Assembly: GCA_002471865.1 (NCBI GenBank)
Contig: DKQU01000108.1
Location: 1-5,845, forward strand
DNA length: 5,845 nucleotides
Direction: 5' to 3'
Source of the DNA: Fidelibacterota bacterium UBA7300
GTDB lineage: Bacteria > Fidelibacterota > Marinisomatia > Marinisomatales > UBA2128
Position 1 is the first letter of the stretch. Each line of letters begins with the position of its first letter. A program made the translations under genes and the position numbers. Shown in pieces: positions 1-5,845 of this stretch. The notes under the pieces were generated by a model. That model saw only the letters and a program-made list of their open reading frames with translations, had not been told where the DNA came from and did no database searches.

Positions 1-60
1 GGAGCAAATTAAAACTTCGTTCGGGACATTCTTTTTTTAAAGACTTAATCCCTAGAATTT

Positions 61-88
61 TTTATAAATTATTTTCTGTAGTTAAAAT
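61..88 (+). promoter_or_regulatory. Candidate sigma70-type promoter for the operon
   Basis: A TTTATA hexamer at 61-66 and a TAAAAT hexamer at 83-88 are separated by 16 bases, which fits a weak vegetative -35/-10 pair (two and one mismatches to TTGACA and TATAAT). The surrounding sequence from about 31 to 90 is very AT-rich, as expected of a promoter. Transcription would begin near 95 and give a leader of about 50 bases before the first gene. A second -10-like hexamer, TAGAAT at 53-58, has no good -35 partner. If the host belongs to the Bacteroidota its promoter consensus differs, and this call would be wrong. The assignment rests on pattern and position only. Confidence 0.3.
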
Positions 89-140
89 GCTCATATTCGT
101 TTGTAATGCAATTTACCCTCCGTTGTGGTTAATTTCCTTT

Positions 141-145
141 GGAGA
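141..145 (+). promoter_or_regulatory. Shine-Dalgarno site that sets the start of the first gene
   Basis: GGAGA lies three bases before the ATG at 149. It is the only strong Shine-Dalgarno-like sequence just upstream of any start in this window. It favours ATG 149 over the in-frame GTG at 125, which has only pyrimidine-rich sequence before it. The spacing is a little short, so initiation at the next in-frame ATG (161), preceded by GGAAAG at 151-156, is also possible. Confidence 0.5.
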
Positions 146-148
146 CAG

Positions 149-796
149 ATGGAAAGCGGCATGTTACTAAATATCTTTCTGGGCAGCTTGGCTCTTAGTG
201 TTGTCCATTTCTTGATTCCTAATCACTGGATGCCCATTGTAGTGATGGCGAGGACAGAAGGGTGGGACCAAGGACGTTCTCTGAGGATAGCCGCTCTCGC
301 CGGATTTTCACACACTGCGAGTTCGATTATGATCGGAGTTGCAGTTGGTGCTCTCGGTTTAAAACTGACAGAAGTAAGCAAATCCGCCATGGAACTTGTG
401 GCACCGGCAATCTTCATGATATTCGGTGTTATATACATTTTGGCTGGAATCAGAGACAATACCCGCCATCATAAGCACCGGCATATTCATCTGGAAGAAG
501 CGACAAAAAAGAACACCCGCACAGCAGTGACTGCTATTGTCATCGCCATGTTTTTCTCTCCCTGCATGGAAATTGACACCTATTTCTTCAACGCCAGCCT
601 GGCAGGTTGGCAAGGGATTCTAACTGTTCTGGTGACATATTTTCTAATAACAGTGACGGGGATTGTCTTGATGGTGCGTCTGGGACTGAAAGGATTGGAA
701 GCTGTTAAACTGCAATTCTTCGAGCAGTATGAAAAACACATCATGGGCTTCATTCTCATCCTCATGGCCTTAACGTTTTATGTTTTTCTTCATTAA
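149..796 (+). CDS. NicO/RcnA/UreH-like six-helix membrane protein with His-rich loop, putative metal-ion transporter
   Basis: The 215-residue product is strongly hydrophobic, with about six membrane segments (roughly residues 5-31, 46-70, 81-101, 125-140, 153-177 and 196-214). Helix 1 carries H20-x4-N25-H26, resembling the HX4DH signature of nickel/cobalt transporters. Helix 2 carries GFSHTASS (52-59), close to the SHT motif of NicO/RcnA proteins. Helix 4 carries SPC (137-139), where NicO proteins have a Pro-Cys motif. The loop between helices 3 and 4 has a histidine cluster (H107, H108, H110, H112, H114), like the metal-sensing loop of RcnA. Known family members move Ni2+ or Co2+ across the inner membrane; the substrate here is inferred. 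Asn replaces the usual Asp in the first motif, so transport activity or specificity may differ. The ATG at 149 is chosen for its GGAGA site. The stop codon overlaps the next start by one base, so this appears to be the first gene of the operon. A LysE-superfamily exporter of another substrate is an alternative. Confidence 0.6.
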   Translation: MESGMLLNIFLGSLALSVVHFLIPNHWMPIVVMARTEGWDQGRSLRIAALAGFSHTASSIMIGVAVGALGLKLTEVSKSAMELVAPAIFMIFGVIYILAGIRDNTRHHKHRHIHLEEATKKNTRTAVTAIVIAMFFSPCMEIDTYFFNASLAGWQGILTVLVTYFLITVTGIVLMVRLGLKGLEAVKLQFFEQYEKHIMGFILILMALTFYVFLH

Positions 797-1239
797 TGGA
801 ATCTGCATCAGAAATTACGGTGAAGTTTGTTGAGAATGACTGGGAATTGGAAAAGGCATTTTCTATTCGAAGAACTGTCTTCATCGAGGAACAAAATGTG
901 CCTGAAGTGATTGAAATGGACAGTTTTGACAAAACGGCTTCTCACATCCTTGCTTTTGACCGAGAGAGGCCAGTAGGGACAGCCCGCTGGCGGACGACTG
1001 GTAACGGCATCAAACTGGAGCGGTTTGCCGTACTAAGACAATTTCGAGGAATGGGGATAGGGAAAGCTTTAGTGCAGTTCATTATGGAGTTTTTGGGTTT
1101 TGAGGAGCGGATATATCTTCATGCACAAGAGTCAGTTGTTGCCTTCTACGAAAAGTTTGACTTTCAAGTACAAGGAGAGTTATTCTTTGAGGCTGGAATC
1201 CCGCATCGTTTGATGGCCTACAACAAGGATTCAAACTAA
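796..1239 (+). CDS. GNAT-family N-acetyltransferase (ElaA/YjcF type)
   Basis: The 147-residue protein is a single GNAT domain of ordinary length. The N-terminal part has the RRTVFIEEQNVP stretch (25-36), followed by an acidic E40-x-D42-x2-D45 run and H50, typical of the ElaA/YjcF subfamily. The acetyl-CoA pyrophosphate loop is R84-G-M-G-I-G89 (R-x-x-G-x-G), preceded by LERFAV (74-79). LHAQ (108-111) and AFYEKFDF (116-123) with Y118 form the usual second half, and H137 lies in the C-terminal PHRLM. Family members transfer an acetyl group from acetyl-CoA to an amine in the cytosol, but substrates of this subfamily are mostly unknown. The sequence does not reveal the acceptor here. An amino-sugar acceptor would suit the downstream glycan genes, but that is speculation. 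The ATG overlaps the stop of the upstream gene (TAATG) and lacks a Shine-Dalgarno site, so translation is probably coupled. Confidence 0.85.
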   Translation: MESASEITVKFVENDWELEKAFSIRRTVFIEEQNVPEVIEMDSFDKTASHILAFDRERPVGTARWRTTGNGIKLERFAVLRQFRGMGIGKALVQFIMEFLGFEERIYLHAQESVVAFYEKFDFQVQGELFFEAGIPHRLMAYNKDSN

Positions 1240-1242
1240 CCG

Positions 1243-3075
1243 ATGTTCAAACGCATACTAAAACTCGCAAAGCCTTATTGGTATATTCTGATACTTTCGG
1301 TTATCGCTTCGTTGGCTTATGTATTTTTTAACTCCTTGTCAGTCTGGATAACTGCGTCTCTTATCAATAATATATTAACTGATTTTGAAACACTTTCTGC
1401 CGGTCAAAAAGCGCTGGAATCTGCGTCGAGCCTCAGCATAAATGAATCGCTCAAGCTCTGGACCAACAGACTCGTGCTAAAGGAGACTCAAGTTGATACG
1501 CTGAAAGCGTTGTGTGTGACTATTCTAATTGTTTTCTTGATGAAGAACCTTTTCCAGTATTTGAAAAATCTGCTGACCGGTTTTGTTCAGATAAGTGTGG
1601 TCAGAGATCTGAGAAACAGATTGTTTAACCACATTACCTCTCTGTCCCTCTCTTTTTTCGATAGAACACGAGCGGGTACATTGACTTCAATTGTTCTTCA
1701 TGATGTGAATAACATCCGACGATCCTTATCGGTAAGCTTCCATCGTCTTCTTGTTGAACCCATTAATATTCTGATGTTTGTTGTCTTATTGATGATAATC
1801 AGTTGGAAGCTGACATTAGCGGTGCTAGTTATCCTGCCACTGGCAGGATTTGTTATAACAGTGGTTGGGAGGAGCATTCGAAGGAAGGTCAAGCGGACAT
1901 CTCTTCAGGTAGCGGACATTACAGCGACGCTAACGGAGACTTTGAGTGCTATTAGAGTGGTTAAAGCATTTGTCATGGAAAAAACTGAGAGGCTGCGTTT
2001 CGGGGAAAAGACTTCCCGTCATCGCAGGCTGGTTTACCGACAGATGAAGCTTCGTTACGGCTCAACTCCTGTCACAGAAACTATTGGTGTGGTTGTCGGT
2101 GTGATACTTCTTTGGGTTGGAGGGATGCAAGTTATAGATAAGGTAATGAATCCGGAAGATTTCATCCGCTTCATTCTGTTGATGTTCTCGGTGTTGACAC
2201 CTATTCGAAAGTTGAACACTGTCAACCAAGATCTACAGACGGCTATGGCGTCAGCAGAGAGAGTGTTTGGTCTATTGGATAAACCCCAAAGTATCATTGT
2301 AAGTGAGAATGCCAAGGATATTGAAGGATTTAAAGAGTCCATCCAGTTCGAAAAGGTATCCTTTTCTTACGACAGCAGTAGCAACTTTGTTTTGAACAAT
2401 GTGAATCTGGAGATCAGAAAGGGTGATGTTGTGGCAATTGTGGGCGAAAGCGGTGCAGGTAAATCCACTATGGCAGACCTGATACCGAGATTCTATGATA
2501 TTCGCGAAGGAGTTGTCCGTCTGGATGGAATTGATGTGCGAGAGATTCAGCTGGATTCTCTCAGGAAACTGATGGGCATTGTCCCGCAGGAGACGTTTCT
2601 CTTCAACGATACCATTCGGAACAATATTGCTTACGGTACGGAGGGAGTGGAGGAAGAATCTATACGGGAAGCAGCAATAGCGGCCAATGCAATAAAGTTC
2701 ATCGAAGAACAACCTGACGGTTTTAATGCGGTTGTGGGTGACCGCGGTGTGAAATTGTCCGGTGGTCAGCGTCAAAGGATTTCTGTCGCCCGAGCGTTAA
2801 TCAAGAATCCCCCTATTCTCATCCTCGATGAAGCTACATCAGCACTTGACAGTGAAGCCGAAAAAAAGGTGCAAGATGCTATCGACCTCTTAATGAAAAA
2901 CCGCACTGTATTTGTCATAGCTCACCGCCTGTCAACCGTTGTCAATTCTGATAAAATTGTAGTGTTAAAGGGCGGTAGCATTGTGGAAGAAGGGACACAT
3001 AATGAATTGCTCCAGAAGAACGGCGAATATAGACGGCTCTATGATATGCAATTCAGAGAAAATTCTTCTGCATGA
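1243..3075 (+). CDS. MsbA-type ABC exporter (fused permease and ATPase), likely lipid or lipid-glycan flippase
   Basis: The 610-residue protein is a half-transporter expected to act as a homodimer in the inner membrane. The transmembrane domain spans about residues 10-335, with helices near 14-38, 89-112, 170-190, 192-207, 273-297 and 305-325. The ATPase domain follows with an A-loop Tyr (Y376), Walker A GESGAGKST (401-409, K407), Q-loop Q449, signature LSGGQ (505-509), Walker B ILILD ending at D529, catalytic E530, D-loop SALD (533-536) and H-loop H561. All ATPase residues are present, so it should be active. The family includes MsbA, which flips lipid A core, and related exporters of lipid-linked glycans or drugs. 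Neighbouring glycan genes favour a lipid or glycolipid cargo, but this is inferred. Compared with E. coli MsbA (582 aa) it has about 30 extra residues between helices 1 and 2 (about 45-88). It starts 3 bases after the previous stop; AAGGA at 1225-1229 is rather far upstream to be a good ribosome site. Confidence 0.9.
   Translation: MFKRILKLAKPYWYILILSVIASLAYVFFNSLSVWITASLINNILTDFETLSAGQKALESASSLSINESLKLWTNRLVLKETQVDTLKALCVTILIVFLMKNLFQYLKNLLTGFVQISVVRDLRNRLFNHITSLSLSFFDRTRAGTLTSIVLHDVNNIRRSLSVSFHRLLVEPINILMFVVLLMIISWKLTLAVLVILPLAGFVITVVGRSIRRKVKRTSLQVADITATLTETLSAIRVVKAFVMEKTERLRFGEKTSRHRRLVYRQMKLRYGSTPVTETIGVVVGVILLWVGGMQVIDKVMNPEDFIRFILLMFSVLTPIRKLNTVNQDLQTAMASAERVFGLLDKPQSIIVSENAKDIEGFKESIQFEKVSFSYDSSSNFVLNNVNLEIRKGDVVAIVGESGAGKSTMADLIPRFYDIREGVVRLDGIDVREIQLDSLRKLMGIVPQETFLFNDTIRNNIAYGTEGVEEESIREAAIAANAIKFIEEQPDGFNAVVGDRGVKLSGGQRQRISVARALIKNPPILILDEATSALDSEAEKKVQDAIDLLMKNRTVFVIAHRLSTVVNSDKIVVLKGGSIVEEGTHNELLQKNGEYRRLYDMQFRENSSA
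1831..1849. repeat. Perfect 19-base palindrome inside the ABC exporter gene
   Basis: Two 9-base arms, ATCCTGCCA (1831-1839) and TGGCAGGAT (1841-1849), are exact reverse complements around a single C at 1840. It lies in the coding sequence for VILPLAG in the transmembrane domain. In RNA it could form a stem of about eight pairs with a three-base loop, but no U-run follows, so it is not a typical terminator. A single such match in under 6 kb may be chance, and coding constraint could also explain it. Confidence 0.4.
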
Positions 3076-3088
3076 CTTTTTCGCGCTA

Positions 3089-4138
3089 ATGAAAAATGCC
3101 GCCCCAAGTTCATCAATCCTGATCTGTTTCGGTACTCGCCCGGAGGTAATAAAACTGGCTCCTGTGATAAAAGAGTTGACGGCGAGAGGAATCTCTTTCC
3201 GAACGCTTTTTACCGGTCAACATGATGAGCTTTTCAGCGATGTTGCCGATCTCATTCCTGAACCCGATATAGACTTGGAAATTATGGAACGGGAACAGAC
3301 TCCTTCAGATGTATTCGAAGCAGTGAGTAACAGAGTAGCGCCAATCCTTCGCAGTGAGCTTCCGGGTCTTGTTATCGTTCAGGGTGATACTTCAACTGCA
3401 GCAGCAGTCGCTCAAGCTGCATTTAGTGAAGGAATTTCGATAGGGCATGTGGAAGCCGGTTTGCGAACTTATGATCTTGAATCACCACGGCCGGAAGAGC
3501 ACAACCGCCAGTTGATTTCCAAGATTGCTCATTTCAATTGGGCACCTACTGAAACAGCAGCCAGGAACTTACATAAAGAGGGTGTAAGTAACGTAATGGT
3601 AACAGGTAACACTGTGATAGACAGTTGTAGTCGTTACAATTTTCCCATTAGCTACGGGAACAAGGTTTTGGTTACGCTTCATCGGCGGGAGAATTTTGGC
3701 GACCGGATGGAGACCATGTTTCGGCAGTTGGATGAGCTCGCGGTCAAACACGGTGATCTCGAGTTTATCTTCCCCATGCATCCCAATCCACAAGTGCAGC
3801 GTCACCGGGATCTGCTAGGGAGTCTGAATGTTGTACAACCATTACAGTACCTTGCTTTATTGAAACTGCTCAGCGATGTCCGCTTTGTTATCAGTGACTC
3901 CGGAGGTATTCAGGAGGAGTGTGCGGTATTCCACAAGAAAGTGCTTGTCTGCCGGGACAAGACTGAGCGCCCTGAAGGTGTGGCGGTTGGATTAGCCAAG
4001 GTAGTCGGGACCGATATCGCAGGTAATTTCGCATGGGCGAATGACTTTCCTGAATGGGAGGGTGAGAATCCATACGGGGACGGGAAGGCAGCAGGGAGGA
4101 TTGTGGATTCAATCGTGGACAGCTCTTATGCTTCATGA
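3089..4138 (+). CDS. wecB: UDP-N-acetylglucosamine 2-epimerase, non-hydrolysing
   Basis: The 349-residue cytosolic enzyme interconverts UDP-GlcNAc and UDP-ManNAc, the latter being a precursor of enterobacterial common antigen, capsules and teichoic acid linkage units. It has the GT-B-like epimerase fold signatures throughout: FGTRPEVIKLAPVI (14-27), GQHDEL (43-48), QGDTST (98-103), HVEAGLRT (120-127), SPRPEEHNR (132-140), TGNTVID (172-178), TLHRREN (196-202), DSGGIQEE (270-277) and TERPEGV (292-298). D100, E122, E136 and H198 match the catalytic D95, E117, E131 and H213 of E. coli WecB with the same spacing between the first three. ATG 3089 is chosen because it begins about ten residues before the conserved core. 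The frame is open back to 2981, but that extension overlaps the ABC gene and has no family similarity. No Shine-Dalgarno site precedes the start, 13 bases after the upstream stop, so reinitiation is likely. The C-terminal end overlaps the next gene by 4 bases. Confidence 0.93.
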   Translation: MKNAAPSSSILICFGTRPEVIKLAPVIKELTARGISFRTLFTGQHDELFSDVADLIPEPDIDLEIMEREQTPSDVFEAVSNRVAPILRSELPGLVIVQGDTSTAAAVAQAAFSEGISIGHVEAGLRTYDLESPRPEEHNRQLISKIAHFNWAPTETAARNLHKEGVSNVMVTGNTVIDSCSRYNFPISYGNKVLVTLHRRENFGDRMETMFRQLDELAVKHGDLEFIFPMHPNPQVQRHRDLLGSLNVVQPLQYLALLKLLSDVRFVISDSGGIQEECAVFHKKVLVCRDKTERPEGVAVGLAKVVGTDIAGNFAWANDFPEWEGENPYGDGKAAGRIVDSIVDSSYAS

Positions 4139-5211
4139 CTAATCACCATACAATTTCTACAAGTTTGAACTATTACTATTTAGCTCACAACTTATACCAG
4201 TATGTCTATTCGTATCCGATTTACCGAGAATTGGGTGGTGAGTTTTTAGCTTGGACTCGCGATACACATTTCAAGCTTTTTCAACACTTTTTTCTTAAAG
4301 CTACGGGAAAGTCATCTCTTGGTGTGTTACCAAGGGTAAAGCGGATTGACCGAAAAAATATTGTAGGTTTAGAAGGAATTCTTATCGCTAACACGCTCCA
4401 TGAATTGGGTTACGATCATGACAAACTGAAGTCTGTTTTAATGTATCATGGTACGTCTGATAAGGTTCCCCGGGTGCCGCGGCAAGTGGCGAATCAGTTT
4501 GACTATTATCTTCTTTCGGGACCCAAGAACGAAGCTAAACTCAGTAAAGCAGCCCAGATTAGTTTAGATTCACCCCGCCTGGTTCGTGTTGGCAATTGGA
4601 TGTTTGATCCGGTTGTGCAACAGAATTATGATCTAGCGACTATCAGGGCTCGTTTTGGCATCAAAGATAAGTCCCGGCCAACTATACTCTATGCGCCAAC
4701 ATGGGGATATGGCGGCGGTACCCTTCTGAAGTATGGCCCTGATTTTCTAAAAACCATTCCTCAAAAGTATAATCTGATTGTCAGACCGCATTATGGCGAA
4801 ACAAACTACATACAGAAGCTGAAGAAGATGGTACCGCATAACTTGAGAAAATGGGTGACTTTTGCACGGCCTTCCCATATTTTTCGGAACGGTTATATTG
4901 ACAATATGTTAATAGCTGATCTGCTGATCAGCGAGACATCATCTATGGTCTATGAGTATCTGATCATGCGTCGACCAATAATTATTGCTGAAACCAAGAC
5001 GGATGAAGTTGATATGACTGATGATGGGATGAGTGTTTATCACGTAGCTGATCACTACAGTGATGGCGATGATATCTTAAAAATGATACAGAGGAACCTC
5101 GATGATAAGTCTTTACCACAAGATATGGAATCCCTTTTGAAAAAATGTTTTTATTTCAATGATGGTAAATCTACCCAGAGGTGTTTGGATTTTCTGTGCA
5201 CTCTCTCCTAA
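4135..5211 (+). CDS. TagB/TagF-like CDP-glycerol glycerophosphotransferase family protein
   Basis: The 358-residue protein resembles the catalytic GT-B domain of the Glyphos_transf family (TagB, TagF). Visible motifs are MYHGTSDK (103-110, His105), ILYAPTWGYGG (184-194), VRPHYGE (216-222, His219) and ADLLISETSS (261-270) followed by E274 and RRP (279-281). These match the family's HGT, YAPTW, RPH and D-x-L-I-x-(D/E)-x-S-S blocks. Known members use CDP-glycerol or CDP-ribitol to add polyol phosphate to a lipid-linked sugar primer or growing chain, at the cytosolic face of the membrane. TagB is about the same size and adds a single unit, whereas TagF is about twice as long. The donor and acceptor here cannot be read from sequence. 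In a diderm host such enzymes usually serve capsule or LPS decoration. No signal peptide or membrane helix is seen; the N-terminus is Tyr-rich (13-30). Start ATG overlaps the epimerase stop (ATGA), so translation should be coupled. Confidence 0.78.
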   Translation: MTNHHTISTSLNYYYLAHNLYQYVYSYPIYRELGGEFLAWTRDTHFKLFQHFFLKATGKSSLGVLPRVKRIDRKNIVGLEGILIANTLHELGYDHDKLKSVLMYHGTSDKVPRVPRQVANQFDYYLLSGPKNEAKLSKAAQISLDSPRLVRVGNWMFDPVVQQNYDLATIRARFGIKDKSRPTILYAPTWGYGGGTLLKYGPDFLKTIPQKYNLIVRPHYGETNYIQKLKKMVPHNLRKWVTFARPSHIFRNGYIDNMLIADLLISETSSMVYEYLIMRRPIIIAETKTDEVDMTDDGMSVYHVADHYSDGDDILKMIQRNLDDKSLPQDMESLLKKCFYFNDGKSTQRCLDFLCTLS

Positions 5212-5232
5212 TGACGAACTGCTGTGAGTTAA

Positions 5233-5845
5233 ATGAGCGGTAAGTATAGGTTAGATAGCAGAAACGCTGCTGCTGCTGTTCGCATGCTGGAAAAAGTCAC
5301 CAGCATATTCGAGAAGCACGGGATAAAGTATGTCCTGACTGCAGGGACGCTACTAGGAATTTATAGAGAGAATCGACTGCTGCCCTGGGACAATGATTTG
5401 GATCTGCGTATCTTCCGAGAAAATGAAGATCAAATCATCAGAGTAATTTCCAAGATAAAGCGCGCTGGTTATCTGGTACGAGTACGATATCAGAAAAAGG
5501 AAGATCTTCCGTTAAAGCTCGACGAAGTCAGGATTGTCAAGATTTACAATCGTAAGTATCTTTTCGCTAAAGGTGAAGTGATGATGGACTGTTTTATAGC
5601 AACCCGTCATGAGGAACAATATGTTTGGTCCTGCGGAGGTCTCAAACACTATACAAAGAAGAGTGTTCCGGCTCGTTTTTACGATAAATACGACAGTTTA
5701 ACTTTCAAGGGTAAACGTTATTCCATTCCTTCTCATATAGATGATTATCTGACTTTTCGATACGGTGATTGGAAGACACCGCAAGAGAAGTGGGATTATA
5801 GAAGAGACGACGGGGCGATCACCTATTCAAGAGTAATAGCCGAGG
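5233..5845 (+). CDS. LicD/FKRP-type phosphotransferase, partial at the 3' end
   Basis: The open frame runs to the edge of the window, giving 204 residues without a stop; the C-terminus is missing. It has the LicD nucleotidyltransferase fold signature: AGTLLGIYR (37-45), then PWDNDLDL (51-58) with D53, D55 and D57 as likely metal ligands, a further acidic residue in MMDCF (118-122, D120), and YLTFRYGDWKTP (172-183), the family's C-terminal Tyr-Gly-Asp block. PWDxDxD rather than PWDDDxD is also seen in FKRP, so the Asn is not a defect. Known relatives transfer phosphocholine from CDP-choline (LicD) or ribitol phosphate from CDP-ribitol (FKRP) to glycans. Substrate here is unknown. A stop codon lies directly before ATG 5233 in the same frame, so this is the first possible ATG start. 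There is no clear Shine-Dalgarno site in the 21-base gap. A codon run GCT x4 (5266-5277) gives four alanines near the N-terminus. Its place after a TagB/F-like gene supports a role in phospho-modification of the same glycan. Confidence 0.85.
   Translation, partial: MSGKYRLDSRNAAAAVRMLEKVTSIFEKHGIKYVLTAGTLLGIYRENRLLPWDNDLDLRIFRENEDQIIRVISKIKRAGYLVRVRYQKKEDLPLKLDEVRIVKIYNRKYLFAKGEVMMDCFIATRHEEQYVWSCGGLKHYTKKSVPARFYDKYDSLTFKGKRYSIPSHIDDYLTFRYGDWKTPQEKWDYRRDDGAITYSRVIAE

Larger units (their letters stand above)
149..5845 (+). other. Putative operon of six tightly packed genes, open at the right edge
   Basis: All six genes share one strand, and junctions measure -1, +3, +13, -4 and +21 bases. No hairpin followed by a T-run is seen between any pair, and none of the gaps is large enough for an ordinary promoter. 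This supports co-transcription from the region before 149. Three consecutive glycan genes (epimerase, glycerophosphotransferase-like, LicD-like) at the 3' side are likely followed by more glycan genes beyond the window. Co-transcription is inferred from layout, not shown. Confidence 0.75.

Noticed and set aside
21..40. Possible tail of an upstream terminator (T-run at 32-38)
   Set aside because: No convincing GC-rich inverted repeat precedes the T-run within the visible bases, so a terminator cannot be supported.
125..148. Upstream GTG start that would add eight residues to the first gene
   Set aside because: It is preceded only by pyrimidine-rich sequence, whereas the ATG at 149 has GGAGA at a usable distance and gives a typical N-terminus leading straight into helix 1.
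2272..2775. Reverse-strand open frame of 167 codons
   Set aside because: It lies wholly inside the ATPase domain of the ABC exporter, which has every conserved motif. The reverse product shows no recognisable domain and looks like a shadow frame. The same applies to the other shorter reverse frames inside genes.
4923..4932. Palindrome GCTGATCAGC in the TagB/F-like gene
   Set aside because: Ten-base palindromes are expected by chance in a window of this size.
5211..5243. Tiny open frame starting at the ATG that overlaps the stop of the TagB/F-like gene
   Set aside because: It codes only ten residues before a stop and is out of frame with the LicD-like gene. It may aid reinitiation, but there is no evidence that it is a gene.
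5266..5277. (GCT)4 tract near the start of the LicD-like gene, considered as a phase-variation repeat because some licD loci are phase variable
   Set aside because: Four trinucleotide units are too few for frequent slippage, and changes in units of three would not shift the frame.
5389..5403. PWDNDLD in place of PWDDDxD, considered as a damaged LicD active site
   Set aside because: The alternating Asp residues (53, 55, 57) are intact, and a non-Asp residue at the second position is also found in the FKRP branch of the family.

Overview
The window holds six genes, all on the + strand and almost without spacing (149-5845; the last runs off the right edge). They form what looks like one transcription unit for building or decorating a cell-surface glycan. 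Nothing convincing is coded on the other strand. Only the first ~148 bases are non-coding, and they hold a plausible AT-rich promoter and the only good Shine-Dalgarno site in the window.

Layout: (1) 149-796, a six-helix membrane protein resembling the NicO/RcnA/UreH group of nickel/cobalt transporters, with a histidine-rich cytosolic-type loop. (2) 796-1239, a GNAT acetyltransferase of the ElaA/YjcF type. (3) 1243-3075, a complete MsbA-type ABC half-transporter. (4) 3089-4138, a non-hydrolysing UDP-GlcNAc 2-epimerase (WecB/MnaA family) with all catalytic residues present. (5) 4135-5211, a single-domain TagB/TagF-like (CDP-glycerol glycerophosphotransferase family) GT-B enzyme. (6) 5233-5845+, a LicD/FKRP-type phosphotransferase, partial at the 3' end. 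Junctions are a 1-base overlap, a 3-base gap, a 13-base gap, a 4-base ATGA overlap and a 21-base gap.

Working together (inference): the epimerase would supply UDP-ManNAc. The TagB/F-like and LicD-like enzymes would add phosphodiester-linked groups (glycerol-P, another polyol-P or phosphocholine) to a glycan or glycolipid. The MsbA-type exporter could flip a lipid-linked product across the inner membrane. The first two genes have no obvious role in this and may simply share the transcript.

Organism: an MsbA-like flippase beside glycan genes suggests a diderm (Gram-negative) bacterium. Base composition is moderate. Five of six starts lack a clear Shine-Dalgarno site and appear to rely on coupling or leaderless-like initiation, as is common in the Bacteroidota/FCB superphylum and relatives (for example Neomarinimicrobiota). 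That is only a hint; I cannot assign a phylum from this sequence alone.

No RNA genes, CRISPR arrays, insertion sequences or terminators were found. All individual families are recognisable. The interest lies in their combination and in a few sequence details (histidine motifs, an inserted loop in the exporter, start-site choices), not in a clearly unknown system.
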